From Halichondria panicea (Eukaryota > Porifera > Demospongiae > Suberitida > Halichondriidae), in the NCBI RefSeq assembly GCF_963675165.1, contig NC_087378.1, positions 6,443,205 to 6,507,204 of the forward strand: 64,000 bases of DNA, given 5' to 3'. Below, in pieces: positions 1 to 12,043 of the stretch. The first letter of the stretch is position 1. Every line of letters begins with the position of its first letter. Both the position numbers and the translations under genes were made by a program. The notes beneath the pieces are model-generated. The model saw only the letters and a program-made list of their open reading frames with translations. It made no database searches and had not been told where the DNA came from.

Positions 1-50
1 TTCAACAGAAGCCCTAAAACATGCTACATCTGAACACAATGATAAATCAC

Positions 51-3000
51 CTTCCTTCCAGCAATCCAAGGAACACGACCCAGTTAGTGACAACGCCGTA
101 ATAGTAAGGGTTCACAAACACCTGAAAACAATGTGTGTGTGTGTGTGCACAGCATGGTTACCCACATTGGAAAGTAAATTGTGATACTTTCATGTCTCAA
201 CTGCTAGTTAATTGACATGTACACATGCAAAAATATAGTGATGTGTTCGTGGAACACTGAGCATACCCTTCCTTCCTTCTTCATTTCCCTGGCATCCCTC
301 TTATTGGTATAGAACTCTATCGTATTGACCCCTATGGATATGAGGAACATGTTCCAGCCCCCCAGAATGGAGAGTGCAACTATAACCCCCAGACACACAA
401 ACCACTGTAAACACAGCATTGTGGCTTCTCCAGAGGTGCCGCGAGGGTACTCTGATGCCAATATGACACTGGAACGCTGTATGAGGGGTGGGATTAAATA
501 CTGCGTTAATTCATAATTAGACTACATTACATCATCTGTAATTGATCTGATTGGCTAAAAACAGTAGATTACATGGAAGCATAGGTAGTTATTCTACAGG
601 AAATGGGCGCATATTCTACAGGAAGTGGACACATATTCTACAGGAAATGGACGTATATTCTACAGGAAGTGACAAATAATTTGCAGGAAGTTCTCAAAAG
701 TTGGAATGAAATTTTTAGTGAAAGTGACAAGAAGATGACAAAAACATTATAAAAAACACAGAATGCAATAGTTTTTTCAGTCAATATCCATTCTTTCCAT
801 GTCCACTGTTGCTTTGTATTGCTTTTTCCAGTTGGGCATGGGCAGGGGGGCCAGGAAGCATCAAAAACACTTTAGTAGTCGCTTGACACTTTCTATTGAG
901 GTTCTATGGCGCTCCATTTGTTTCATTATTCAATAGTGAATAATATTGTCAATGGCGAAATATGTTGACAATGATGTAATGTGATTGTCAATAATTGTGT
1001 TACCTATTGTCAATGATTATCCGATTCATTGTCAATAACTATCGTCATGTTTGTCAATAATTGGGTGCCTATTGTCAATAAACTATCGTGATGTTGTCAA
1101 TAATTGGGTTGCCTGTTGTCAATGATTATCTGATTCATTGTCAATAATATCGTCATGTTTGTCAATAATTGTTGGAATTATTGTCAATAATTATCATCAT
1201 TATTGTCAATGATTGTTCAAAGTATTGCCAATAATTATTCACCCGTTTTTATTCGATGTCCCTGCTCCATTCCGGAATGGGTCACCATATTTTACTGCGC
1301 ATGCGCATGAACTACCAAGAGCCACGTGGCAGGAGTTGACTCACTGTACACGTACACAAAAAGACCAGAGATTAAAGACTTACTGCAATTAACTCACGAC
1401 CTCCCCAGAACACGTACTGCAGGAAGCTTTAGCAAGGGTCTTGAAGTCGAATGGCAGCCAACGAGCAGGAAGCTTACTATGTACATAGCTAGCTGGCCTA
1501 GTGTAGTATAATTTAATTTATATATATCAGAGTTATTTTACCTGAGCTTCCTGCTCGTTGGCTGCCATTCGACTTCAAGACCCTTGCTAAAGCTTCCTGC
1601 AGTACGTGTTCTGGGGAGGTCGTGAGTTAATTGCGGTAAGTCTTTAAAGTTCATGCGCATGCGCAGTAAAATATGGTGACCCATTCCGGAATGGAGCAGG
1701 GACATCGAATAAAAACGGGTGAATAATTATTGGCAATACTTTGAACAATCATTGACAATAAATGATGATAATTATTGACAATAAAATTGAGCAATCATTG
1801 ACAATAATGATGATACAGTTGAGCCTCGGTTATCCGAATCCCGGTTATCCGAATCCTCGATTATCCGAATGCTAGAGCATAGTGCAATCTGAGCATGCGC
1901 AGTAGGAAATTGCCCACGTGGCTGGCAAAAAGAAGGGTTTGATTATCCGAATATTTCACTTACCCGAATGGGCCCGGGGACAAAGGTGTTCGGATAACCG
2001 AGGCTCAACTGTAATTATTATTGACAATAATTCCAACAATTATTGACAAACATGACGATATTATTGACAATGAATCAGATAATCATTGACAACAGGCAAC
2101 CCAATTATTGACAACATCACGATAGTTTATTGACAATGAATCGGATAATAATTGACAATAGGCACCCAATTATTGACAAACATGACGATAGTTATTGACA
2201 ATGAATCGGATATCATTGACAATAGGTAACCCAAGTATTGACAATCACATTACATCATTGTCAACATATGTCGGCATTGACAATATTTTTCACTATTGAA
2301 TAATGAAACAAATGGAGCGCCATAAGGTTCCATGCCGGTCCAGTCTGCTCTATACCCCCTCCACTCCACCACAGTGCTTCATTCTTCTTCTTGTAGTGTT
2401 GCAGAGTCAGTTCTAGCATAGTTCTATGTTCTTTTTACAGGGTTTTGCAAAATCCTTGCAACAGGGCTAAACAGACACTGCAAAGACTTCCATATATGGA
2501 AGTCAACTGCTGACTATAATATTTTAGGTACAGGATTTTGCAGAGTTCTTGTAACAGGGCTAAGCAGACACAGCAATGACTTCCATATATGGAAGTCAAC
2601 TGCTGATTTTTTATTACTTTTATTATTGTACATGTGCAGGTATCTGTATTTTGAATTGAAAGATGTCCTGAAGCCTTAAGAGAGCATCAGCTTATTCACA
2701 AGATTTAATTAAGGTGGTGGGTGGTGCACCATGGAAATGCTTATCAGGGTGTCATTGAAAAGAGCAACAGTTCTGCACACAGTTGAAGCAAATTGTCTTG
2801 TCACCAACTTTACGACATTTCCACCTGGTACACCGTCCACCACCTTAAATCTTGTCAGGATGTCCTCCTGATCTTGTGATGCTCTCTTTTAGGCTCACAG
2901 GACAACTTTCAATTCAAGCCATTCAAATAATTATACACATACCAGGGTGTTATACAGGATTTTGAATTAGAGAGGGTACTTTGAAACATCACCAGAACAT

Positions 3001-6000
3001 TAAAAAAAAGGTCAACAGTTATTTCGATACCCTACCGCTATGGACACTCAAATACAACTGAGTACCTAAATGCACATTTTAGGGGGGGGGGAATTGGAGC
3101 CAGAGGAGGGATATAATCATATCCCTCCCCTGTATGAGCAGTATGACACCCTGCATACATACATGTACACACAATATTTTAAGTCAGCAGTTGACTTGAC
3201 TTCCATATATGGAAGTCATTGCTGTGTCTGTTTAGCCCTGTTGCAAGAATTCTGCAAAACCCTGTATGTGTCTGTTCTTTCCAGTATCTTCAGGAAGCGT
3301 TTCATAAGCTTTACTAAGTTTTACTGTAGTTTTTCGTTGTTTTGAAGCCCTTTTTCTGTCAACTGGTGTCTCTCACAGCTCCAGCTCGTCCAGCTCGCAC
3401 AAATTCAATTTCTGTTGCTACACACCAAACCTGGCTTTTTATAACCACGCCTCGCGCATGCGCAATGAAGTCCAAGTTAGATAGACCACACCCACTCGTA
3501 GAATATGCGTCTTAGTAACCGCCTTGGTTACGGTTAGATTCCCTCGGCTTTGCGCCTCAGGCTAACCGCAACCGCGGAGGTTACATAGACGCATATTCTA
3601 CTCTTAGGTGTAGTCTATCCTATACTTAAGGTTACATGTCATTAGAAGAGTACAACGTAATCATTTGCATGCTGAGACAATGCCTACAGCCCATGAAATG
3701 ATAAAAATCCAGGTGTGTAATGTAGCCTTGAGAATATGAAATTAGATAGGTTAGGTCAAGTGTTGTATTGGTAACATCAAGAATATCTAATAAGTACTCT
3801 ATGTCTGGAGGATTACAACAGTGCAAACACGTACCATGCCCAAGGTGTCCACAATGCTCTGTATGAACTCCTGCAGATGCAAGATCACTATGGTTTAACA
3901 ATGAATCATTTCAGACTACACTCACCGATCTGATGTCAAGAAGAACGTAGATGCGTGACCACCCGCTGTTGACGACAAACAGGGTCCCTAGCCACATGGA
4001 GACGATGAACATCATGAAGTAGCGATGGTTGTAGTGACCTATGCAGTTGAACATCCACGCTGAGCAGACACGGTCAAGGAGATCATATTACACAAAAGCA
4101 CCATACCACTGTGGTGGTAATCTACGTTTCTGTACACGCATACAATGCAAAAACATAGTGAGGTGTCTCTTGACTAATGGGTCAGGCTTACAGCAGCATT
4201 TCAGTTTTTTGAATTGCTGCTAAGCACTCACTGATCAGTGAGTGAGTGCCTACAAAAGATGCTTACATGTAGGTGTAATGGTTTACGAAGATGATGAAAC
4301 TAAAGACAAAATGCAATCTATACTACTAGTGAATGGTAGGATACGACAATGATGATCCATTTTAAGGACACAACTGTAGAGGATAGAAAAGCGTGATGCA
4401 ATCATCTTAGACATAAGTTATATGAAGAAATTAAGGCTATGAATTTACTACTCAGTAGATCCACTTACGCATTGCATATCCTACAGTGGTGGGCACGAGG
4501 CGGTTTGGGAGCCTTACCTGTTGGAGGAAAGGAAAATGTGAAAGGACATACAATTAAATATGAAATATTCAATGATTCATGATATTAACACAAGAGGATA
4601 AACTTCTCTAATTGCTATGGAATGCTTCAAATAGATATTGTTAGTACTGTACCTGAAACTACTACACACTCAACTAACAGAACTCACACGTGCGACAAAT
4701 CCTCCACCCTTTCTTCACTTCATCCTTGTTGGGATCAAAGTTCACAGGCTGTTCGGAAAAAGAGAAGTAACTGATTAGGAACTGCTTTCACATCACATGA
4801 TGCTACCAATGTATATCTCCCTAGAAATATTTTCACAGGTAGTGTTTGCGATTTCACTGTTTAGCTCATTTTGTGGATATTAAATTCTGCTAAAGTTGTG
4901 AAATTAATGTTTTTCATAGCGTTTCTAATTTACTCGTAAGCTTAAATGAGATTCATTGCATTTTCCAATTATCTGATTCGCAGAAATAGCAGAAATTAAT
5001 ACCCGCGAAAATATGTCAAGTAAATGGAGAAAACACCCATTAGAAAGCAAATTGGGGGTAGTTTCCAAATCCAAGCAAAGGGTTAAAGTGGAAGCCTACT
5101 CACCCTCGGGGCTTTACCGGGACTTGTGCACACACCACTGAAGTAATTGAAGCAGATCATAACCAGGATATAGTGACCGTAGATCACATAGAGTGTGAAC
5201 ATGAGAGGGTGTTGTGTAGCGTAGAGGAAGGGGACGACACAGATGTAGTAGGTTCCGACAACCATGGAGATACCGCACAGTACCAGGATGAAGCAAAACT
5301 GTGTGTATATAAGTGTGAAGGGTTATCCTGAATTCAAATGTCAGAAACATGGCGTACATACAACTATTTAAAGCTAGGCAGGGTGTCATACCGGATTTTG
5401 AAGTAGAGGGGGGAAATAAGGCACACAGAGTGTGTCGTCGGCTAGGGGAACCCAGGGACATGTCACTCTGGAAATTTTTTTTGGTTAATTACAGGTGCTG
5501 GTGAGTTTTGGGGCTGCCTTTGCATATACATGTAGAGTAAACCACCGATTACCGAACACATGCTCGAGAAAAGCGGCTCAGAGCACTAAGCTGATAGTAC
5601 TTAGGTATGACGCTCTATTCAAGTCCGAGCTCACGGCCAACAAAAAGCTTTCTCGGTGGAGTGACAAGGCCAAACATTCAACTATTGGAATTCGAACATA
5701 GCCACAATTCTTGGAACTCTCTCTCTCTCTCTCGTATCAACAGAAGGCTGTAAACAGCTAGCTACAATGCATGATCGTAACATACTACTAGTAAAGTACG
5801 TACAATTCTGGTTTTGAGGTCTGACTGCAAGCCGATAATATAATGGTGGCATCTTGAAGAGGTGCAGTATTGCCATCAAAATCCAAACGATTATTGCTTT
5901 TTTCTTTAGTTTAGCCATGACATAAGAGTGCAACTACCACTCGTCTGCTGTCACGCGACTTAGCAAGGCAGGCTCCTAGGAGACATGAAAAAAAAAGGTA

Positions 6001-6503
6001 TTAATCATTCAGATACTGCACTTTTTCAAGAGACTGCCATTATCTAATGGCTTGCAGTCAGACCTCAAAACCAGAGCTGTACATAGTTTACTAGTTGTAG
6101 ATTACGGTCTGCATTGTAGCTAGCTGTTTAGAGCCTTCATTCCGTTTAGAGCCTTCATTCGATACGAGAGAGAGAGAGAGACACCCTGTCCAGACGTACA
6201 CTGTGAATCTACTTTTATACACAACATTCAGACATAGCGCACAGCTAGCTAGGAACACATAGGCCTACCCACATGTACACACACACACACACCCACACTT
6301 GGCTGGATTTTTAGGCAACTCACCACTCCTACGAAGTACACTCCTCTCTCGCATTTCTCTAGCACAGGAGAGAAGAATGCAGAGCACCAGTCCATATGAC
6401 GCCCACCAGGACTTCTTGTTAGTGATAGGACAGGTAGACAGAATGCTCTGAATGGATTGTAAATCCTCCTACAGCATCGGGAAATTCCTGACAGCATCCC
6501 CAT
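51..6503 (-). CDS. ZDHHC16-like: ZDHHC16-like palmitoyltransferase (3' end incomplete)
   Basis: I joined exons 6324-6503, 5104-5298, 4688-4748, 4469-4517, 4345-4373, 3926-4059, 267-476 and 51-121 on the minus strand; every junction has AG/GT and the phases agree. About 310 residues result. The zinc-binding DHHC domain is complete across exons 3-6: CRTCKAPKPPRAHHC, then CNACVLKMDHHCPW, then NCIGHYNHRYF. Family members attach palmitate to cysteines of membrane-associated proteins from ER or Golgi membranes, using the DHHC cysteine. Hydrophobic stretches flank the domain: one in exons 1-2, one after NHRYF, and one in exon 267-476. The stretch after the last helix (TIEFYTNKRDAREMKKEGR, then VFVNPYYYG) resembles ZDHHC16 more than other DHHC enzymes. 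The ATG at 6503 is the first in-frame one. One exon is only 29 bases. The last visible exon ends at a possible donor at 50 or at a TGA at 48-50; the true 3' end may lie outside the window. Confidence 0.85.
905..2324. mobile_element. Large foldback element with TA target duplication
   Basis: The ends are inverted copies: TGGCGCTCCATTTGTTTC after TA at 905-906, and its reverse complement before TA at 2323-2324. Each arm is several hundred bases and is built from many copies of a short motif around ATTGTCAATAATTG. The centre (about 1273-1690) is itself a palindrome with GCGCATGCGC on both sides. No transposase frame is visible, so this is a non-autonomous element. It sits in the ZDHHC16-like gene's long intron. 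A pogo-type element is nested in the right arm. Confidence 0.8.
1816..2011. mobile_element. pogo/Tigger-type MITE, nested
   Basis: This is a 196-base element with inverted ends CAGTTGAGCCTCGGTTATCC and its reverse complement, flanked by TA on both sides (1814-1815 and 2012-2013). The ATTATCCGAAT motifs and TA duplication are typical of pogo/Tigger relatives of Tc1/mariner. It has no coding capacity. It interrupts the ATTGTCAATAA repeats of the larger foldback element, so it is the younger insertion. Confidence 0.8.
2437..3270. repeat. Nested inverted repeats in the ZDHHC16-like intron
   Basis: A segment with CTTCCATATATGGAAGTC and AACAGGGCTAA appears twice in direct orientation (about 2437-2513 and 2530-2606) and once inverted (about 3180-3270). 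Between these lies a second foldback, 2653-2918, with arms starting TTGAATTGAAAG and ending CTTTCAATTCAA. No coding frame is recognised. These look like remnants of non-autonomous elements. Confidence 0.65.
3479..3621. repeat. Short foldback element
   Basis: The arms are inverted copies containing GTAGAATATGCG and CGCATATTCTAC, plus matching outer bases GATAGACCACACC and GGTGTAGTCTATC. The centre is C/G rich. Probably a MITE; no gene is seen in it. Confidence 0.6.
5716..6181. repeat. Foldback with CT/GA microsatellite ends, in intron 1
   Basis: The left side starts with a (CT)n run at 5717-5733 and the right side ends with a (GA)n run at about 6165-6180. Inside, TCTGGTTTTGAGGTCTGACT (about 5807) and its reverse complement (about 6057) form arms. 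It lies in the first intron of the ZDHHC16-like gene. The apparent reading frame on the minus strand inside it does not fit the splice pattern. Confidence 0.55.
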
Positions 6504-6788
6504 CTCTTTCAAAGGTAGCTTACTAGCTAAGGGAGAGAGCTAGAGAGAGTGCAGTGAGCGAGAGAGTGCAGTGAAAGCTAGAGAAGAGTACGAGTAGCCA
6601 TAGTCTAATGATCGTTGCATTTAGAAATAGAAATTAATGAGAGTGGGTGTTGAAGTGTAGAATCTAAGGGGTGGGGCTGCTTGCCCTTTTGACTAACAAC
6701 ACAAATCAAGCAAATTTATTCTGCTCTCCTGCTTACCGGCTATACAGGCAACTGATGTACTACCATGACATGCCCAAAATAGGGGACT

Positions 6789-7541
6789 CAGTAAAGTATG
6801 ACAACAGGAGCTTTATTCTGGATAGCAAGAGGACCTTCCTTCTCTCAGGCCGGAGCTGTACACTACCCTAGAATTATGCAGGACGAGTGGGAGACAGTCT
6901 TCAATGAGAATGGATTGAAAATGGTTCAGACTTATATTTTCTGGAATTTGCACGAGCCAGTGAGAGGCAATTATGATTTCAAGAATTTCCTCCACTTTGT
7001 TGAGCTGGCAGAGAAAGCTGGGCTGTTCGGTCACACTGAGGATTGGCCCATTTGTTGCTTCTGAATGGGATTATGGTAAGCAGAGGTGGGGTTGCTTTGT
7101 AGCCGCCATACAAGCCACAATGTGTAGTGTCTTAGCATGTGTTGCATGACTATGATGTCATCTAGGGGATTAGCCCATACTGTCAGTGGTTAGCCTCGAT
7201 CCGAGGCCGCACTATCATCAGGGAAGTGGCCTGCGAAGGAGGCTAGTCAGTGGTTGTCGGTAGCTAACCACTTCTAACCAAAAATGTGTGTTTCACCGAA
7301 AGTAATTGATGTTATCATCAACAGTCAATGTACTTCCTCAGTGATTAAGAGGATTAAAGGTCACAACATTTGTTGTTGAATATGTAAATACGTACTCGTG
7401 AATGCACATGATTATGTACTGCTGTTAATTACACCTGCAGGTGGCATACCTCACTGGATTAATGAGATACCGGGCATGGAAGTACGAACAAGCACTCCTG
7501 CTTGGGAACTGAAGCGAAATGAGTCGTTTCTTCAAAGATAG
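6789..7541 (+). pseudogene. GH35 beta-galactosidase N-terminal fragment, broken
   Basis: The translation matches the start of glycoside hydrolase family 35, which removes terminal beta-linked galactose. Pieces in order are VKYDNRSFILDSKRTFLLSG, then AVHYPRIMQDEW, VQTYIFWNLHEP and YDFKNFLHFVELAEKAGL, then LRIGPFVASEWDYG, and after an intron (7076-7440, GT-AG) GGIPHWINEIPGMEVRTST. The reading frame shifts once near 6850 (after LLSG) and again near 7030 (an extra G after GLF). A stop TAG follows at 7539-7541. The family is normally more than 550 residues; only about 125 are seen, and the catalytic glutamates are not reached. It is most likely a decayed duplicate. Two sequencing indels are possible but would not explain the missing remainder. 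Confidence 0.8.
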
Positions 7542-8019
7542 GATTATTATCCGGGTGAGCTAATAGAAATTAACCACACCCATGACGTTTCAATGATCGA
7601 AGCAAATCTCCATTAGCTAGCTCGATTGTTTGCGCTTATTAACCAGAATATACGGTAGTTTAGTAAGGTGTATCTTAATGACTTTTTGCATTTTGAGTGG
7701 GCAGATCAAAGGAAACACTGTGCCAATATCTGTGCCAATATCTGCCACAGGTCAAGCCTTGAACTGTGCCACTATGTAGATACTGGCATAGTGTGGCTGA
7801 AGTTACCTAAAGCCCACCCTCCACCCAGTAACCTAAAACGGTCCCTTTTATAGTAGTATAACACTGTCAACAGATTCAGTGGTAGGCAAAAAACGTTTTT
7901 CATGCGTCTGGGTGCATTCCACAGCCACCACAAGTAGTTGAAACTAGTTGTCCTATAAAAGGAGTGATGTGTACCGGAAAGGAATGCACAAGGAATGCAA
8001 CAAATCAGTTGTTACACAG

Positions 8020-8130
8020 CTCACTCGTGCGCACATTGGATATATTGGCTCAGTAGTGCCTTTGCCCTCGAGGCCTACGGCCCTCGGGCCTAAGTCACTA
8101 CTGAGCCAATATATCCATGTGTCACAACTA
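8020..8130. repeat. Small palindromic element
   Basis: The arms TGGATATATTGGCTCAGTAG (from 8037) and its reverse complement (to 8117) surround a G/C-rich loop with further inverted pairs such as GGCCTACGGCC. No coding content. The rest of 7542-8847 shows no gene, only a C19 tract at 8502-8520. Confidence 0.6.
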
Positions 8131-8847
8131 TAACCTATATCTACAGAATTGGTGTGAACTCTAGTGGAGGGTTAGGGCCGCCGGTAAACTAAGCCATGGG
8201 TTCTACTATAGTGAGTGAGTGCCAGGTTTTGGATACATGTCAGTTATAAACCAAGCTCCTGGCTAGTCTCGGGCCAGACCTAATATCTCGGGAGCAAAAT
8301 CAAGTAGAGCTGGGATTAGGTCTGGAGACTCCTTGTGCTCTACTTGAATGTGCATGGCCAGAGTCAATGAAATGCGAGTATTGCCTCTGTGGAATTTGGA
8401 TAGAGCCAATGAAATGAGTACATCTACTCCTTATTTAAACCTCCAATGTCACAAGTCTCTTATTGGAAATGCTGCAAGAGTCTCTAGACCTTTTCACCCT
8501 ACCCCCCCCCCCCCCCCCCCTGAGAAAAGGTATGGCGTCCAAACTAACTCCTGCCATGCATTTACAGCTATCACTGCATGCGCAGCACTGACACCTATCA
8601 CTAATTTGCTGTCACTCTGTATCTGACTGTAGCTACGTAAAACTAGTACTAGTAGATTACTCTCATCAATCTGTGTGAAATTGTGGTAATAGGTTATCAT
8701 ATAATTGTTAATGTTGAAATTGTAATGATTATAAAATCCAAAATACAGTTATAGTACATGCATATAGCTACGTACATATCACAGCGGTCTATTGTTTTTT
8801 CTCTAGTTAGCTACAAGATAATAGTTAAGTCCAGCCATGTTCTGAAA

Positions 8848-11800
8848 TCAGTAATACTGTGGTTGACACACTGGTGTTTCTCCAGACCAGTGACCGTTCT
8901 CCAAACACACACGGTGCTGCGCCCCTTTCTTGCTAAAGGCATAGCCGTCATCGCAATAGTAGGTAGCTACTGCTCTATAGTTAGTGCTCTCAAATGACAC
9001 GTAACCATAGACAGGCTTAGGCGGTCGACCACATCCTTGCTCTGCAGGGACCAAGAGAGGCGATAAAAACTGAAGTAATTCATTCAGTCCATTCAGTATT
9101 GTGTTTTAGCATTCAGCAAAATCTTACCTTTACAGACAGGAGCTTGCCCTGACCAATGTCCAGTGGTTAAGCATCTTCTCACTCTCCCTCCCACAAGTTG
9201 GAACCCCTTATTACAGTTGTAGTATGCCACGTGGTCCAGTGTAGTCCCAGTCTGACGAACACTACCATAATTTGGATTATGAAGGTCTGGACAACTAACA
9301 GCTATACAGGGAAAAGATATCGATTTCAATACTAGTAGCACTTTTTGTTTTCCCTTACGTTTACAAAATGGTTCTTCTCCTGACCATTGTCCGGTGGTTA
9401 AGCATTTTCTCACTGACACTCCAACCAGAACAAATCCATCAAAACACTCGTGTGTGGCTGTGGATCCAACTCCGAGGCCAGTTCCAGTGATTTTCGCGTT
9501 CACAATAGGTGACAGTAATGGACATTTGATAGCTGTAGAAAAACAATTATAATCACATGCAGTTCATGCACAATGTTGTAACAGCTGGTCGGAGATATCG
9601 CTAACGGCAACACTGCCCCTCAGGTTGAAGGGTGAAATAAGTATAGTACGCTGATTATACGCATGGTAGCTATTTACGTTTACAAGCGGGTGCCCTTCCT
9701 GACCACTGTCCTGAATGAAGACACTGTCTACTTGATTCCCCCACCAGCAAAAATCCATCATTACATTGGTAGTTTGCTGATGAGCCTGGTTGCTGTCCCG
9801 TGGTGCTCACACGACCATAGAAAGGGGGGGTCAGTTTTGGGCAAAGCACAGCTTGATTAAGGAAGAAAACAGGAATTGTAAAAAATCAAGATGCATAAAT
9901 CTACCAGCTTACAGTTGCATGTAGGTGCTTTTCCGGACCAGTCTCCGGAAGATTGACAATATCTTGTAGATGCCCCAACTAGCAAGAAGCCGTCATTGCA
10001 CTGGTATGTTGCAGTTGATCCAACTTGTAGACCACTGACACTGACACTTCCATACGATGGAGCAGACAGTTTCGGACAACGAACAGCTAATAATTATGCA
10101 AGCAAAAAGTCGAAGGGGTATTGGCTTTCAGGTGTATAACTCACGATTGCAAATAGGTGCCTCTCCAGACCAGTCCCCATACTGTTGGCAGTATCTAGAT
10201 GACGATCCAACTAGCAAGAAGCCGTCATCACACTGGTATGTTGCAGTTGATCCAACTTGTAGACCGCTGACACTCACACTTCCATACGATGGAGCAGACA
10301 GTTTCGGACAACGAACAGCTAATAATTATGCAAAAAGTCAAAGGGGTAAATTGGATTTCAGGTGTATTAACTCACGATTGCAAATAGGTGCTTCTCCAGA
10401 CCAGTCCCCATACTGTTGGCAGTATCTAGATGACGATCCAATGAGCAAGAAGCCATCATCACACTCGTATGTTGCAGTAGATCCAACCTCCAGTCCACTC
10501 ACAGTTACACTTCCGTAGCTTGGAGCAGACAGTTTTGGACACCGAACAGCTATGAACAAATGATTAATTTTGCTAAACACGTAAACGGTGCATCCAAAAA
10601 TAAAATCTGAGGAAAAAAGGAAACAGAGGAATCGAGTCCATGTCTTTAGTCTACTTAATAAATTGGGTACCGTACCTAAACCACTAAGCCATCCACTCAG
10701 CACACCAGTATCTTATACTTTAATTGATCATGAATGTAGAATAATACAAGCTAGTGCCATCAACCGAAGCTAAGTTGTAACTCACTTCTACAAGTAGATG
10801 CTTCTCCTGACCATTCTCCAGTAGGGAGGCAGTATCTTGTGATTGTTCCGACCAGCAAAAAGCCATCATTACACTCGTATGTAGCACTTGATCCAACTTC
10901 TAGTCCAGTGACACTGACCCTTCCATATGATGGAGCAGAGAGTTTTGGGCAGAAGATAACTATAGAACCACGTGCATCGTCAACATAAATATATCGTGTA
11001 TAGTGATGAATTTGCTTACTTTCACGCTTGCAAGAAGGTGCTTCTCCAGACCAATCTCCCGAAGAAAGACAGTGTCTTGTAGAAACTCCAACCAGCAAGA
11101 AACCATAATTACACACATATGTTGCAGTCGATCCAACTTGTAAACCAGTAATGCTTACACTGCCGTACTTTGGAGACAGTAAAGTCGGACAACGATTAGC
11201 TGTAATAAAAGAGAGTGATACACAGTCAATTATTAGTGACGGTATTTAAGCCATGCAACATTAACTGACGTCTGCAGGTAGGTGCCTCTCCAGACCAGTC
11301 TCCTGTTGGCAGACAGTATCTAGTTGTTGTTCCAACGAGTAAAAATCCATCATTACAGTCATAACTGGCTGAGGATCCAACCGCTAGTCCAGTAACACTA
11401 ACACTTCCGTATGATGGAGATGACAGTTTGGGGCAAAGGACAACTGTAATCAATCACATTCACATTTAACATGATTATTGATCAATTAATACCAACTAAC
11501 CTCTACGCTTGCAAAAAGGTGCTTCTCCTGACCAGTCTCCAGAGGAAAGACAATGTCGTGTAGATTCTCCTACCAGCAGGAACCCATTATTGCACTCATA
11601 ACTGGCGGCTGACCCAATTCTTCGTCCACTGATACTCACAGTCCCATATCTGATGGTTGGTAGTCTAGGACAAAGAGTTACTGCAAGAAAAAAGTTTGGC
11701 ATAATATTTTAAATGCCATGCAATTCACAGTAAACTTACTTTTGCAAGTTGGAATTGGCGAGGACCAATATCCTTGATGAGATGTTTTGTCCAGTAAGCA

Positions 11801-11974
11801 GGTTGCTATTCTCTCTCCAATTAGTACAGAGCCTTTTGGACACGAATAGGTGATTCTGCTTCCGATAGCATACTGCTTTGTGGACTTTTCCTGGGGGGAA
11901 ATGCAGTAAGGAACATAGCTAGCAGATGCAGCCACAGCACAGAGTAGCAAGCAGACAATTATTTTTACTGCCAT
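8848..11974 (-). CDS. CCP gene A: secreted protein with 12 CCP (sushi) domains
   Basis: CDS exons are 11740-11974, 11501-11680, 11270-11443, 11020-11199, 10786-10959, 10376-10549, 10145-10318, 9913-10086, 9678-9851, 9359-9532, 9128-9301 and 8848-9041, giving 726 residues. Exon 1 carries a signal peptide (MAVKIIVCLLLCAVAASA) and a first CCP-like module beginning SYVPYC. Each later exon is one domain with the CCP pattern: Cys near the start, a GS-x-A-x-Y-x-C-x-D/N-x-GF-LLVG core, then C-L-x-x-G-x-WSGEAP-x-C. All internal exons are phase 1-1. The protein ends shortly after the last domain (VCQPQYY), with no membrane segment or GPI-like tail. CCP modules bind proteins and glycans in complement and adhesion proteins; the partner here is unknown. 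This is the most divergent member of the array. Confidence 0.85.
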
Positions 11975-12033
11975 CTTTATGAGAATTATCCTTCCTTCCA
12001 GTAAATGTATAACTACCCCATATAGCTGTTGCA

Positions 12034-12043
12034 GTTTATATAG
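12034..12043 (-). promoter_or_regulatory. TATA box of CCP gene A
   Basis: CTATATAAAC on the minus strand lies 60 bases upstream of the ATG at 11974, matching the position of the TATA boxes of the other six CCP genes. Confidence 0.6.

Noticed and set aside
3632-3901. Cys/His-rich minus-strand frame next to a DHHC exon
   Set aside because: No family match, no fitting splice site to the DHHC exons, and it lies in the long intron.
5682-5933. Minus-strand frame starting MAKLKKKAIIVW near the ZDHHC16-like gene
   Set aside because: It lies in intron 1 within a foldback element; exon 6324-6503 joins to 5104-5298 in phase without it.
9678-9851. Suspected frameshift in a C7 tract of gene A
   Set aside because: On careful re-reading the frame holds (CPKLTPPFYGRVSTTG) and the exon is 174 bases, like its neighbours.
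10057-10518. Plus-strand open frame of 153 codons
   Set aside because: It is the antisense shadow of three repeated CCP exons of gene A and crosses their splice sites.
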